From assembly GCF_001704415.2 (NCBI RefSeq), contig NW_017189517.1:3731167-3795166 (forward strand): a stretch of 64,000 nucleotides of DNA, read 5' to 3'. Positions 44,999 to 57,039 of the stretch are shown piece by piece. The notes beneath the pieces were generated by a model, which saw nothing but the letters and a program-made list of their open reading frames with translations, did not search any database and had not been told where the DNA came from. Made by a program: the position numbers and the translations under genes. Origin of the DNA: Capra hircus. Its lineage: Eukaryota > Chordata > Mammalia > Artiodactyla > Bovidae. Numbering within the stretch: position 1 is the stretch's first letter; every line of letters begins with the position of its first letter.

Positions 44999-46804
44999 TT
45001 CACACATAATGAGGCACCTTTCTCTTTGTCTTGCCCTGCCCCTTCCAACCCCTCACAGTTGGAGGCACTGACACCCTCTGCCTATGCAGTCACAGGTGGT
45101 CCCCGAGTCAACCCAGCAGACAGCAGGCATATACAAAGAGCCACAGCAAACCATCAAGTCACGTCTAGACTAAGTTTTTGCTCATGATTTAGCAGGCAGA
45201 GGACTGTATACCTGCATGACCACCATGTCAGTGCACTCTCTATGTTGGTTAGCATTTTCTTTCATGGTTTCCTTGGTCCTACAATTCCCACTGGTATTAT
45301 AGAATGACTCCAAACCCTGGAACCTGCCATTTAACCCAAATTCTTGCTGTTCTCCTCCTAGAGGGTTGGATCATACCTTTGACACCTTTGCTTCCCATTC
45401 TTTCCCAGCTAGGATCTTGCTGGGAAAGAACTGAAATCACAGTAATTACTGAACAAGCTCAATTATCTCATCCCTCTGGATTTTATATATTGGGCACTTT
45501 GACCATGATTCTATACCCAGTTCTGTATTTGAGCTTAACTCCTGTTATCTCACTCCTCGCTAACTCTGCCTTTCACAACTGGCAAGAACCACCACTAAAC
45601 CTCATTCCCTAACTTGACAGAGCTAACTGAGATAATAAATATATATATTAACACTGTGACAGCATTCCCTTTGTCCCATTCTCACCTTTATTCTTTTCAA
45701 TAATACTAATAATGAATCTCAAAAACAGTATGATATGATTCTTCATGAACTATCAGCATTTTCATAGCTAAACAGCTGCATTCGGTCTACACTGCATTAA
45801 CTCTGGTCACAACAGAATTTTCTGAGAATGGAGGATGAAGATCCTGATGTCTATGTCCAAGGCATTGAATATATCTCCCTCCCTCCTCCTGATCACTGCT
45901 TCTAATGCATTTTTATTCTGAGATACAATGCTTTGAAGTAAACACTATGTTTAAAATGCCTGCTTTGTAATTAGGGAGTCACATACATGTAGTTGAAAAC
46001 ATGATCATAATACTCCACTCGGAAACATATAATTTAAACTAGTAAGAGGTTATGTATTCTAAGCAACCTTTTGTTTCCTGAATAACTATTTTTAGTATGC
46101 AAATATACAGATGTGCACACTTGTTGCTTTCTAATGAATAAGTTGTGTCAGATCTAACAAAAGCAATAACTATTGTTTAGTTATAATTTTATTTATTTAT
46201 TTTAGTTATAATTTAAAAAAAAATTTTCAGTGTATATTTTGTGCATTTTATTTATATGAAGCTTCTATTTTTTTGGATACAGTGTCTATACATATAGTCA
46301 ACATGAGTACTGTGATATTAAAAAAAAATAAGACTCTTAACCTGATATGTCAGCAAATGTCTAAGTAACACTTAATGTTTTTAAGTGTCATATCCACTGG
46401 TTAGGCTAAATATTCAGCTCAGCTAAACCAAATATCTTTCAGCTGATTATAAATTTACTGTTAAATATTCATGTTTTATCCAGATTGGAAGTCATGCAAG
46501 AATCCAATCTTCCTTTCTAGGTTATGTCTCTTAGCATAGTTACATAAATATCGATTATTAGCTTAAGATGTCAAGTGGCTTGTATAGGGTAGCTTAAAAC
46601 CTTCATTAATATATTGCAAATTTCATGATCTTAATGTATTGCATGTCTATGAAATAAAATGATAAATAAGAAACATCTGAATAGAATAAAGGAAATCATG
46701 GTTGTATGGGAGTTTTCTATGCATAACCTGGAATTTTAATGAAATATCTAATAAAAACAGTTTATTTTCTAATGGTACTGGATATATATTTATAATACAT
46801 ATAT
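44999..46804. other. 1.8 kb without recognised repeat or gene
   Basis: The first 600 bp are less AT-rich than the surroundings and contain a 102-codon plus frame (45304-45612) rich in Leu, Pro and Thr with no recognised domain, no Kozak-like context of note and no splice evidence. The rest is AT-rich. Confidence 0.4.
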
Positions 46805-46865
46805 TTATTATTTTTATTTATTTTTTGTTGAAGTATGTGTGATTTACAATATTCTTTTTCCCTGG

Positions 46866-47033
46866 TGGAAAGTGAAAGTTGCTCAGTTTTGTCTGACTCT
46901 TTCTGACCACATGAGCTATGCAGTCCATGGAATTCTCCAGGCCAGAATACTGGAGTAGGTAGCCTATCCCTTCTCCAGGGGATCTTCCTGACCAAGGAAT
47001 CAAACAGCAGTCTCCTGCATTGCAGGCAGAAAT
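46866..47033 (-). mobile_element. Bov-tA SINE
   Basis: From 'ggaaagtgaaagttgctcag' to 'ctgcattgcaggcag', minus strand. The outermost tRNA head is missing. Confidence 0.88.
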
Positions 47034-47090
47034 TCTTTTTCATCTATATACATTCTTTTTATACATATATACATTCTTATGCATATATAT

Positions 47091-47223
47091 TGGGGAAAGA
47101 AACGGCAATCCACTCCATTATTCTTGCCTGGAAAATCCCATGGACAGAGGAGCCTGGCAGGCTACAGTCCATGGGGTCACAAGAGTTGGACACAACTTAG
47201 TGACAAAACCACCACCACCACCA
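47091..47223 (+). mobile_element. Bov-A-type SINE unit with (ACC)n tail
   Basis: BovB-like unit 'tggggaaagaaacggcaatc' to 'gacacaacttagtgac', followed by an (ACC)n tail. It is opposite in strand to the SINE 58 bp upstream. Confidence 0.88.
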
Positions 47224-47760
47224 TACATGTATATGTATAACTGTATTCAGTATCACAGGGTATTGAACATAGTTTTCTGTGCTATACCTAGGACCTTGTT
47301 GTTTATTCATTCTATATATAAAAGCTTACATCTGCTAACTCCAGACTCCTACTCCACCTCTCTCCAACCCCTTCCCCCTTGGCAACCATGAATTTGTTCT
47401 CTATGTCCCTGATTCTGTGTCTGTTTCACCGATGGGTTCATTTGTGTCATATATTAGATTCCACATTTAAGTGATAAACTATGGTATTTGTCTTTGTCTT
47501 TCTGACTTGCTTCATTTAGTATGACAATCTCCAGTTGATCCATGTTGCTACAAATGGCATTATTATTTTTTCTTTTTTATGGCTGAGTAGTATACCATCA
47601 TGTATATATGTGTGTGTGTGTACACACGACTTCTTTATCCATTCCTTTGCTGATGGACATTTAGGTTGCTTTTTTGTCTTGGCTATTGTGAATGTGTTAC
47701 TGTGAACATATTATAACATAGGTGTTATAATACATATATTTAGCTATGTATCTGTATATA

Positions 47761-48719
47761 CTATATACAAAAAATTAACTATTCACACATATAAATGAAT
47801 ATCCGTGTGTGTGTGTGCATATATATATATATATTCTATCTATACATGTGACATACATACCTCAGAAGGCACACGTTAATTGATTATTAGGTTTATTGTA
47901 TGTTTGTGGGCACATGTTTTAGCTTGTACGTTTCTCATAAAACTACATGTGCCCAAGGATATCACTCTCTTTTTTCAAATAGGAAAGCTAAGACTCCAAA
48001 GCCTAGGACGTTTATACTGTATTATGTATCAGCAAGCATTCTATTCATTATTTTAGATTTTACTATCCAACTATTGGACCCGTCATCCATTCATTTTTCT
48101 TTGCAGAAATTCTTTTATTGATTCAGTGAGCATTATTAGCAAATTTAATTTTTACTTATGGGTACTATATCCTTTAGGATTTATTAGGTGGTAGGTGGGA
48201 TAGCAAGTGGAGAGAGGATGATGGTAGATGAGAAATGATACAGGACAATGTGTACTGTAACTAATACAAAAAATACAAAAGAATGAGTCAGTTTATAGGA
48301 GTCATTGTGAGAGAAAAACATCAGAACTGAAAGAAACTCTTCATAGAGGAAGGTCAGTGAAGATGAACATCCTTTGAACCTCACACTTTTGAGTTAAGGT
48401 GGCATTTATCTAGCAGCCAACACTAAGCCTTTCCCTACACACACAGTATCTGAAAACCACAAAAGTGCCCTTAAAAGGGAGCCTACAATCTACTGTCATA
48501 ATTTAAGAGAATTTTATATTAAGTTCAAGACCCATGACACTGAGTTAAGACTCATAATAAACAACTGATACATTATACCACACAATTAATGGGAATCTGA
48601 AAGCCTGCAAGGAAAGATACTTTGCTCTTCTCCCTCTGGCTGTCCTGTGATTAAGACATCGAAGGTTTCTACCAAGAAGAAACTTGGACAGCTATCTATC
48701 TACATATTATTTATTGTTT
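47761..48719. other. no gene seen; TG and AT simple repeats near its start
   Basis: A mixed (TG)n/(AT)n stretch at 47804-47835 is followed by apparently unique DNA to 48719. No recognisable gene. Confidence 0.45.
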
Positions 48720-48767
48720 TTATTTTGACAACAATTTATTGAGATTTGCTTACATATAATATACTGA

Positions 48768-49298
48768 TGAGTTGGACTATAAAGAAAGCTGAGCGCTGAA
48801 TTGATGCTTTTGAGATGTGGTGCTAGACAAGATACTTGAGAGTCCCTTGGACTGAAAGGAGATCCAACCAGTCAATCCTAAAGGAAATCAGTCCTGAATA
48901 TTCATTGGAAGGACTGATGCTGAAGCTGAAACTCTAATACTTTGGCCACCTGATGCAAGGAATAGACTCATTTGAAAAGCCCCTGATTCTGGTAAAGATT
49001 GAAGGTGGGAGGAGAAGGGGAGATGGGGACAACAGAGGATGAAATGGTTGGATGGCATCACCGACATGATGGACATGAATTTGTAGGCTCTGGGTGTTGG
49101 TGGGGCTTCCCTTGTGGCTCAGCTGGTAAAGAATCAGCTTGCAATGTAGGAAACCTGGGTTCGATCCCTGGCTTGGGAAGATCCCCTGGAGAAGGGAAAG
49201 GATACCCACTCCAGTATTCTGGCCTGGAGAATTCCATGGACTGTTCGATGCATGGGGTCTCAAACAGCTGGACATGACTGAGCGACTGAACTGAACTG
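48768..49298 (+). mobile_element. BovB / Bov-tA chimeric insertion
   Basis: 48768-49101 is BovB 3'-region sequence, plus strand, ending near 'ctgggtgttggtg'. Without any BovB end the sequence switches at about 49102 to a complete Bov-tA: head 'gggcttcccttgtggctcag', B box 'ggttcgatccc', body and GAACT-type tail to 49298. A single TSD, aatatactga, encloses the whole (48758-48767 and 49299-49308). The last BovB bases normally following that point are absent, so SINE insertion into a finished BovB does not explain it simply. Confidence 0.8.
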
Positions 49299-49464
49299 AA
49301 TATACTGAGGTATGTAACATTTATATACAATGAATATATAAATAATTTATTCACATACAATGAAGCCATTTTAAATATGCTGCCACTAATTGGCTTTGAC
49401 GGGTGCCTATACTTCTGAAACCATCCCCACAATCAAGATATAGAAGATTATTATCACTCAGCCA

Positions 49465-51090
49465 CTATGGAGAACAGTGTGGGATTCCTTTAAAAATTGC
49501 AAATAGTTTCATTCTTTTACAAGCGGTTGACCAGTTTTCCCAGCACCACTTGTTAAAGAGATTGTCTTTACTCCATTGTATATTCTTGCCTCCTCTGTCA
49601 AAGATAAGGTGTCCATATGTGTGTGGATTTATCTCTGGGCTTTCTATTTTGTTCCACTGATCTATATGTCTGTCTTTGTGCCAGTACCATACTGTCTTGA
49701 TGACTGTGGCTTTGTAGTAGAGCCTGAAGTCAGGCAAGTTGATTCCTCCAGTTCCATTCTTCTTTCTCAAGATTGCTTTGACTATTCGAGGTTTTTTGTA
49801 TTTCCATACAAATCTTGAAATTATTTGTTCTAGTTCTGTGAAAAATATGGCTGGTAGCTTAAGAGGGATTGCGTTTAATTTGTAAATTACTTTGGGTAGT
49901 ATACTCATTTTCACTATATTGATTCTTCCGATCCATGAACATGGTATATTTCTCCATCTATTAGTGTCCTCTTTGATTTCTTTCATCAGTGTTTTATAGT
50001 TTTCTATATATAGGTCTTTAGTTTCTTTAGGTAGATATATTCCTAAGTATTTTATTCTTTTCGTTGCAATGGTGAATGGAATTGTTTCCTTAATTTCTTT
50101 TTCTACTTTCTCATTATTTGTGTATAGGAATGCAAGGGATTTCTGTGTGTTGATTTTATATCCTGCAACTTTACTATATTCATTGATTAGCTCTAGTAAT
50201 TTTCTGGTGGAGTCTTTAGGGTTTTCCATGTAGAGGATCATGTCATCTGCAAATAGTGAGAGTTTTACTTCTTCTTTTCCAATTTGGATTCCTTTTATTT
50301 CTTTTTCTGCTCTGATTGCTGTGGCCAAAACTTCCAGAACTATGTTGAATAGTAGCGGTGAAAGTGGGCACCCTTGTCTTGTTCCTGACTTTAGGGGAAA
50401 TGCTTTCAATTTTTCACCATTGAGGATAATGTTTGCTGTGGGTTTGTCATATATAGCTTTTATTATGTTGAGGTATGTTCCTTCTATTCCTGCTTTCTGG
50501 AGAGTTTTTATCATAAATGGAGGCTGAATTTTGTCAAAGGCCTTCTCTGCATCTATTGAGATAATCATATGGTTTTTATTTTTCAATTTGTTAATGTGAA
50601 TTACATTGATTGATTTGCGGATATTGAAGAACCCTTGCATCCCTGGGATAAAGCCCACTTGGTCATGGTCTATGATCTTTTTAATGTGTTGTTGGATTCT
50701 GATTGCTAGAATTTTGTTGAGGATTTTTGTATGTATGTTCATCAGTGATATTGGCCTGTAGTTTTCTTTTTTTTTTTTTTTTGTGGTATCTTTGTCAGGT
50801 TTTGGTATTAGGGTGATGGTGGCCTCATAGAATGAGTTTGGAAGTTTACCTTCCTCTGCAATTTTCTGGAAGAGTTTGAGGAGGATAGATGTTAGCTCTT
50901 CTCGAAATTTTTTGTAGAATTCAGCTGTGAAGCCGTGTGGACCTGGGCTTTTGTTTACTGGAAGATTTCTGATTACAGTTTCAATTTCCGTGCTTGTGAT
51001 GGGTTTGTTAAGATTTTCTATTTCTTCCAGGTTCAGTTTTGGAAAATTGTACTTTTCTAGGAATTTGTCCATTTCTTCCACGTTGTCCAT
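49465..51090 (-). pseudogene. L1 ORF2 reverse-transcriptase segment, 541 codons open
   Basis: The inverted L1 segment keeps an open frame through the RT domain: LIPKPDKD, ENYRPISLMNIHTKI, IISIDAEKAFDKIQ (motif A), RQGCPLSPLLFNIVLE (motif B), SLFADDMILYMENP (motif C, both Asp kept), then YLGIYLPKETKDLY and WCWENWSTACKRMK. An A-run expansion adds extra Lys residues after DTT. The last codons (after MKL) come from the flanking older L1. EN and the C-terminus are not connected, so no active protein is expected. Confidence 0.93.
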
Positions 51091-52504
51091 TTTATTGGCA
51101 TATAACTGCTGATAGTAGTCTCTTATGATCCTTTAAATTTCTGTGTTGTCTGTTGTGATCTCTCCATTTTCATTTCTAATTTTATTGATTTGATTTCACT
51201 TTAGATCACTTTCTAACACCATACACAAAAATAAACTCAAAGTGGATTAAAGATCTAAATGTAAGACGAGAAACTATAAAACTCCTAGAGGAGAATATAG
51301 GCAAAACACTCTCAGACATAAATCACAGCAGGATCCTCTATGATCCACCTCCCAAAATACTGGAAATAAAAGCAAAAATAAACAAATGGGATCTAATTAA
51401 AATTAAAAGCTTCTGCACAACAAAGGAAACTATAAGCAAGGTGAAAAGACAGCCTTCTGAATGGGAGAAAATAATAGCAAATGAAGCAACTGACAAACAA
51501 CTAATCTCAAAAATATACAAGCAACTTATGCAGCTCAATTTCAGAAAAAGAAACGACCCAATCAAAAAATGGGCTAAAGAACTAAATAGACATTTCTCCA
51601 AAGAAGACATACGGATGGCTAACAAACACATGAAAAGATGCTCAACATCACTCATTATTAGAGAAATGCAAATCAAAACCACAATGAGGTACCACTTCAC
51701 ACCAGTCAGAATGGCTGCGATCCAAAAATCTGCAAGCAATAAATGCTGGAGAGGGTGTGGAGAAAAGGGAACCCTCCTACACTGCTGGTGGGAATGCAAA
51801 CTAGTACAGCCACTATGGAGAACAGTGTGGAGATTCCTTAAAAAATTGCAAATAGAACTACCTTATGACCCAGCAATCCCACTTCTGGGCATACACACGG
51901 AGGAAACCAGAATTGAAAGAGACACATGTACCCCAATGTTCATCGCAGCACTGTTTATAATAGCCAGGACATGGAAACAACCTAGATGTCCATCAGCAGA
52001 TGAATGGATAAGAAAGCTGTGGTACATATACACAATGGAGTATTACTCAGCTGTTAAGAAGAATTCATTTGAATCAGTTCTGATGAGATGGATGAAACTG
52101 GAGCCGATTATACAGAGTGAAGTAAGCCAGAAAGAAAAACACCAATACAGTATACTAACACATATATATGGAATTTAGAAAGATGGCAATGACGACCCTG
52201 TATGCAAGACAGCAAAAAAGACAGATGTGTATAACGGACTTTTGGACTCAGAGGTAGAGGGAGAAGGTGGGATGATTTGGGAGAATGGCATTGTAACATG
52301 TACACTATCATGTAAGAATCGAATCGCCAGTCTATGTCCGACTCAGGATACAGCATGCTTGGGGCTGGTGCACGGTGATGACCAGAGAGATGTTATGGGG
52401 AGGGAGGTGGGAGGGGGGTTCATGTTTGGAAACGCATGTATACCCGTGGTGGATTCATGTCAATGTATGGCAAAACCAATAAAAAAATAAAAAAAAATAA
52501 AAAT
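49507..52504 (+). mobile_element. L1-BT with inverted 5' segment (twin priming)
   Basis: The 3' part, about 51199-52504, is plus strand with the full 3' UTR and A-rich tail. The upstream ORF2 segment, 49507 to about 51198, is inverted. In L1 order the inverted segment ends at codons RMK(L) and the 3' part resumes at the next codons (DHFLTPYTK), so essentially nothing was lost at the inversion point. A perfect 15-bp TSD, aaaaattgcaaatag, lies at 49492-49506 and 52505-52519. Both ORF2 halves remain open, which suggests a fairly recent insertion. Confidence 0.94.
51204..52178 (+). pseudogene. L1 ORF2 C-terminal segment, open to the natural stop
   Basis: From 51204 the frame is open without interruption to TAG at 52178, about 325 codons (the first ATG is at 51441). 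It starts exactly where the inverted RT segment stops. Visible: WIKDLNVRRETIKLLEEN, KWAKELNRHFSKEDIR, the Cys-rich CWRGCGEKGTLLHCWWEC and the C-terminal SILTHIYGI. The homologous frame at 15374-16088 ends early at RWMKL. Confidence 0.92.
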
Positions 52505-53364
52505 AAAAATTGCAAATAGAACTGCCTTATGACCCAGCAGTCCCACTGCTGGGCATGCACTCCGAGGAAACCAGAATTGAAAGAGACGCGTGTACCCCAA
52601 TGTTCATCGCAGCACTGTTTATAATAGCCAGGACATGGAAACAACCTAGATGTCCATGAGCAGATGAATAGATAAGAAAGCTGTGGTACATATACACAAT
52701 GAAGTATTACCCAGTCATTAAAAATAATACATTTGAATCAGTTCTAATGTGGTGGATGAAACTGGAGCTTTTATACACAGTGAAGTAAACCAGAAATAAA
52801 AACACCAATACAGTATTCTAACACATATGTATGGGATTTCGAAAGATGGTAATGATAACCTTGTATGCGAGATAGCAAAAGAGACACAGATGTTTAGAAC
52901 GGACTTTTGGACTCTTTCGGAGAGGGCGAGGGTGGGATGATTTGGGAGAATGGCATTGCAACATGTATCCTATCATGTAAGAAACGAATTGCCGGTCTAT
53001 GTTTGATACAGGATACAGGAAGCTTGGGGCTGGTGCACGGGGAGAATCCAGAGAGATGATATGGGTGGGATGTGGGAGAGGGGTTCAGGATTGGGAACTC
53101 ATGTACACCCGTGGTGGATTCATGTCAATGTATGGCAAAACCAATACAGTATTGTAAAGCAAAATAAAGTAAAAATAAAAATTAAGAAATAAAAAAGAAA
53201 AAAAGAAAATTTTCCCATGCCTACATCTAGTCGCTGCCACCTCCCCACAGGCAATTATCGATCTAATATTTATCAACCAAGGTCAGTTTGCCTGTTTTTG
53301 AACTCCATATAAATGAAATTATACAGCAAGTGCTTTCTGTGTCTGGCTTCTGAAGCTCGTGCAA

Positions 53365-53588
53365 GCGTGTGTGCATGGTAAGTCATTTCAGCTGTGTCCC
53401 ACTCTGCGATTCTATGGATTGAAGCCTGATAGGCTTTTCTTTTCTTCTCTTTTCTTTTCTATTCTTGGTTTTCCAGGCAGCAATACTGGAGTGATTGCCA
53501 TGCCCTTCTCCAGTGGATCTTCCCGACCCAGGGTTCAAACCCAGGTCTCCTGCATTGCAGGCAGTTTCTTTACCATCTGAACCACAGC
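53365..53588 (-). mobile_element. Bov-tA SINE with CT-rich insertion
   Basis: Minus-strand SINE from 'catggtaagtcatttcagctg' to 'accatctgaaccacag'. A TTTTC/CTTTT-rich stretch of about 35 bp is inserted in the body at 53433-53467. Confidence 0.88.
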
Positions 53589-53830
53589 ATTGTATTTCTG
53601 AGATTCATCCATGTTTATGTGTGCATCAGTAATTCAGTCTCTGCTTAGTAGTGTTAGCTTGATCAACAAAACATTTATCTTTTAATGGAAATGATTAATA
53701 TCCCCAATAAGCAGGAATTTAAAAAAGAAACTGCCATAAAAATCTGTGCATAAGTCTTTTTATAAATAGATGTTTTAATTTCTTTTGGATAGATACCTGT
53801 GCAAGATCTCTATGAGGATTGTTTTTAAGC

Positions 53831-55424
53831 CTTTCAGGACAATGTCTATAGTTGCCTTGACTCTGAGCTTAATGGGTCCCTACTATTGAGGCGTGGTTCT
53901 TTTAAGATCTCTCTTTGCATGTGTCAGGTGTCCAGTCAAGTCTCTCTACTCTAGCTGGTCAAAACTCAAATGGAGTCTAGGCCTGTGCGAGTTCTCAGAA
54001 TTGCTCACCTCACAGCTCCTTACTGTCACTTTGCCTAATTCTTGTAAAGTTTTACCCTCTGTCTGTGTAATTCGAAGTTCTACAGTACACTCACGGGGAC
54101 CCAGTGCAGACTCCTGGAGCTCTTTGTCTATACAGATCCCTCTTTCCAAGACTCTGCCTTACATATTTCAGCTACATCAGCATTTTTAATTCTAAATGTC
54201 TAACTCAAAGCAACAAAATCTCTATGTTTTGCTTGGGTCCCCATTCCTGCATAGCAGTGTAGAAGGGGCCTCTGGGAAGACAGATTGGATGATCATCTTT
54301 CATCTCCTGTTTTCCCTCTTCCTATTCTGACTGTCATGATATGCATGTTTTTCAGGGTTTGAAAACATATGTTTTATATATTTTGTTCATTTTCCCACAT
54401 TCCCAGTCCAATATCAAACAGGTTTCAAACACTTTGTCATGATTGAACAGTGATGTCCATGGATTTTGTTTTGGAAGGTGGCTAAAGTATTATACCTCTC
54501 CTCTTGGATCTTTAGTTATTCCTCACATGGTGGGATACAATTATTTACACAAGACAGAGCAGGAGACTGAGAGGGGAGTGGTAACCCTCTCCTGTTTCCT
54601 AAGGAAGATAATAACCACCTGCGAGTTTGTAATAGATAGGATAAGAAAAGGAAGAACCCTGGTTTACTAACATGTTGTGAACCTTTGTGTTGCCAGGGCT
54701 TCTTTGGTTTACCATGATAAAGACAGGAATGACGGAGTTACAAAATGTTTCAAGCCAATTCAAATGAGATATACTGGAAAAATACTTGCTGGAAATTGGG
54801 CCCACTCCTGTGTATATCCATCTGCTCTCAAGCTACAGATCTGCCAAGAGTATTATACTAAATCCTAAATGTAGGGGTTTCCAGGTGTAAATTTTAAGTC
54901 TTGTTTGTGATAGCTATGCATTTTGTCAACTAAGGACATGTTTTACTGTGAATTTCATGCAAATGTGCTTATTTTTACTCCAGTATTTTGAAATTCATTA
55001 CTCTGCTGATTTGCTACTTTAATATGAGACCATAAAGTTTACAGTGCAGTATTTTTGTTGAGATTAACTGGCATCATCACTCATGGAAGAAAAGTGGGGT
55101 GAAGGGACAGAAACATATCACAGACTCCATTTGTTGGCAAATACCAGATCTACATAGATACATTCGTTTTTCACATTGAATAAAGGAGAAGAAAAGTCTC
55201 TGATAAAACAGTATAGGACAAAGAAATGGAATTTCATCTTATTTATCTACTATGTTTATGCAAATTATTTAATACACAATTAAAAGTAAAATACTTAAGA
55301 ATTTACTGGAAACATGATATTATGAACATAGCAGTTCTTAAATACTTGATCTATAGATTCAGTGCAATCTTAATCAAATTCCTAGCAAGTCATTTTATAG
55401 ATATTGACAAATTGGTTCTAAAAG
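53831..55424. other. 1.6 kb without confident call
   Basis: No gene recognised. 53830-54350 could be the continuation of an old L1-like element, but I cannot match blocks. The 98-codon frame at 53893-54189 and the 63-75 codon frames at 54443-54868 have no known domain. Confidence 0.35.
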
Positions 55425-55650
55425 TCTTTTTTTTTTCTTTTTTTAATTTATTTTTTTCTTTTTTAAATTTTAAAATCTTTAATTCTTACATGCGTTCCCA
55501 AACATGAACCCCCCTCCCACCTCCCTCCCCATAACATCTCTCTGGGTCATCCCCATGCACCAGCTCCAAGCATGCTGTATCCTGCATCAGACATAGACTG
55601 GCGATTCAATTCTTACATGATAGTATACATGTTAGAATGTCATTCAATTA
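55425..55650 (-). mobile_element. short L1-BT 3' end with variant terminus
   Basis: T-rich tail, then 'aatctttaattcttacatgc', 'cccaaacatgaaccccc', 'ctctctgggtcatcccc', 'gtatcctgcatcagacatag' and 'acatgatagtatacatgtt': the reversed L1-BT 3' UTR, about 225 bp. It has the same unusual 3' terminus as the 13606-13740 copy. Confidence 0.88.
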
Positions 55651-55659
55651 AAAAATATA

Positions 55660-55829
55660 TATTCACTTGGCTGAGGTAGGTCTTAGTCATGGCATGTGGA
55701 ATCCTTAGCTGTGGTATGTGAACTCTTAGCTGTAGCATGTGAGATCTAGTTCCCCGACCATGGATTGAACCTGGGCCTCCTGCACTGGGAGTGCTGAGTC
55801 TTAGCCACTGGACTACAAGGAAAGTCCCT
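55660..55829 (-). mobile_element. CHR-type SINE
   Basis: Reversed CHR SINE: 'gagatctagttccccgaccat', 'gattgaacctgggcctcctgc', 'tagccactggactacaagg', ending 'aaagtccc'. It is the minus-strand counterpart of the element at 11002-11165. Confidence 0.85.
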
Positions 55830-56370
55830 ATGCTGATATTTTAAAAGAGAACCCAATTCTCCTCATTTTGATCAACACTTAACATTATTGAATTTTTAAA
55901 TAATGTCAACATGATGGATGAAAATGGCATTTCCCTACTTTTGTTTGTCTATCTTTTAGTTTGCACTTTTAAAATTACCAGAGAAATTGACCATCTTTTC
56001 AATTTTCTCTTTGATAAATTGTCTACTCTAATCCTTTGCCACTCTTTATATTTAATATTTGTATTTTTGTAATTGATTTTTAGGTAAAATGGGTGCATTC
56101 AAAATGTTAATTGTCACCATTTATATGTGTTAGAAATAGTTTCTTCTGATTTCTCTTTTTTTGTGGGGGGGGCTTATAATGTTTTGGTCACATAGATTGT
56201 ATTTAACCCTGATATATCAAATTTTAAGAACATTGATCATCACATGTTTGCCTTTTGAGTCCTGCTTAAGAAAGCTTCAGCATCCAACATTATAAACATA
56301 TTAATATGTCATTCATACAGTGATTCAATTGATCCCCAAAGACTTCATTTTTATAAACATGTCATTTTGC
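55830..56370 (-). mobile_element. ancient L1 fragment, very diverged
   Basis: 'attgaccatcttttcaattttc', 'ttgataaattgtctactctaatcctttgcc' and 'aaccctgatatatcaaatttt' have the order of reversed L1 ORF2 end / 3' UTR sequence. The alignment is only suggestive. Confidence 0.45.
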
Positions 56371-57039
56371 TATTGACCGATTATACTTTTTGTTCTGTGA
56401 GATGAATGTTCTTTGATTTTTTTCTAAATGTTTCCAAAATATTTAAGGAAATATACATAAATAATATTGCTGTGTGTTGAATATATGTGCATGTGTTTGC
56501 ATATGCATAGAACTCTAATTTTAGGTTGTACTGAAAATTTTAATTTTATCACTATTAAATGAGTATAAATGGAAAAAAAAAAACATGATCTTGTTGTCAT
56601 CTAGCAGAGAGAAAGAAAGAAGGAGAGCAGGAAAATAGAAAAGTGAGAACAGAGAGAGAGATATGGATACCAGGATGCACACACTGTTATTTGATGGTTA
56701 AATAATTATGCTGGTGTTAATTTCTTATGATGCTTTGACTTCATTGAGATATACCACTTTTTATTGCTCAAAAGAAATCTCTATACTTTCTGATAATACT
56801 TTTGTACCTTCCTTTTTAGTGTTGGATATTTTATCCATAGAGGAGTTATTTTCCCTTTGTAGAATTAATGGGATTATTGTTTCCATGTATACTTGCTCTG
56901 GCATTACAGAGTCCTTACTCTATGGATCTGGGGTATCTAGTCCTTAGGTTATAGAGGTCTGACAATAGGCTCACTCAGGAAATTGGGCAAGAGATCATGT
57001 CTTTTGATCAGGAGGAAAACCCTTGCATTCATGATTATC
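56371..57039. other. no gene seen
   Basis: AT-rich, with an A11 run at 56573-56583 and a purine-rich GA stretch at 56606-56665. No recognised repeat or gene. Confidence 0.45.

Larger units (their letters stand above)
46805..47760 (-). mobile_element. artiodactyl L1 3' region with two SINEs
   Basis: Reversed L1 3' end ('ttgttgaagtatgtgtgattt', then 'ttctgtgctatacctaggac', 'tatggctgagtagtatacc', 'tttgctgatggacatttagg'). SINEs at 46866-47033 (-) and 47091-47223 (+) lie near its 3' end. It parallels the L1 at 43250-44425. Confidence 0.82.
49459..53205 (+). mobile_element. older L1-BT 3' end, split by a younger L1
   Basis: The pieces are 49459-49506 ('gccactatggagaacagtgtg') and 52520-53205 (rest of ORF2 C-terminus, 3' UTR and A-rich tail). 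They join perfectly once the inserted L1 and one TSD copy are removed. It is 5'-truncated to about 735 bp. I found no clear TSD for this older element. Confidence 0.9.
48720..53830 (-). mobile_element. ancient L1 3' region, opened by later insertions
   Basis: Visible host segments are 48720-48767, 49299-49458, 53206-53364 and 53589-53830. They contain reversed old-L1 blocks: 'caacaatttattgagatttgc', 'gaaaccatccccacaatcaag', 'actccatataaatgaaattatacag', 'gattcatccatgtttatgtg' and 'tttcttttggatagatacctg'. Three sets of younger insertions fill the gaps. Confidence 0.65.

Noticed and set aside
45304..45612. 102-codon frame in a less AT-rich stretch
   Set aside because: No recognised domain, no splice or promoter evidence; length is within chance for 64 kb.
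49103..49170. tRNA gene (A and B box-like sequence)
   Set aside because: It is the tRNA-derived head of a Bov-tA SINE; no mature tRNA cloverleaf is retained and the SINE body follows directly.
49465..51090. 541-codon open frame as a host gene
   Set aside because: Its motifs (IISIDAEKAFDKIQ, FADDMILY) are L1 ORF2 reverse transcriptase, and it is the inverted segment of an L1 insertion with a TSD.
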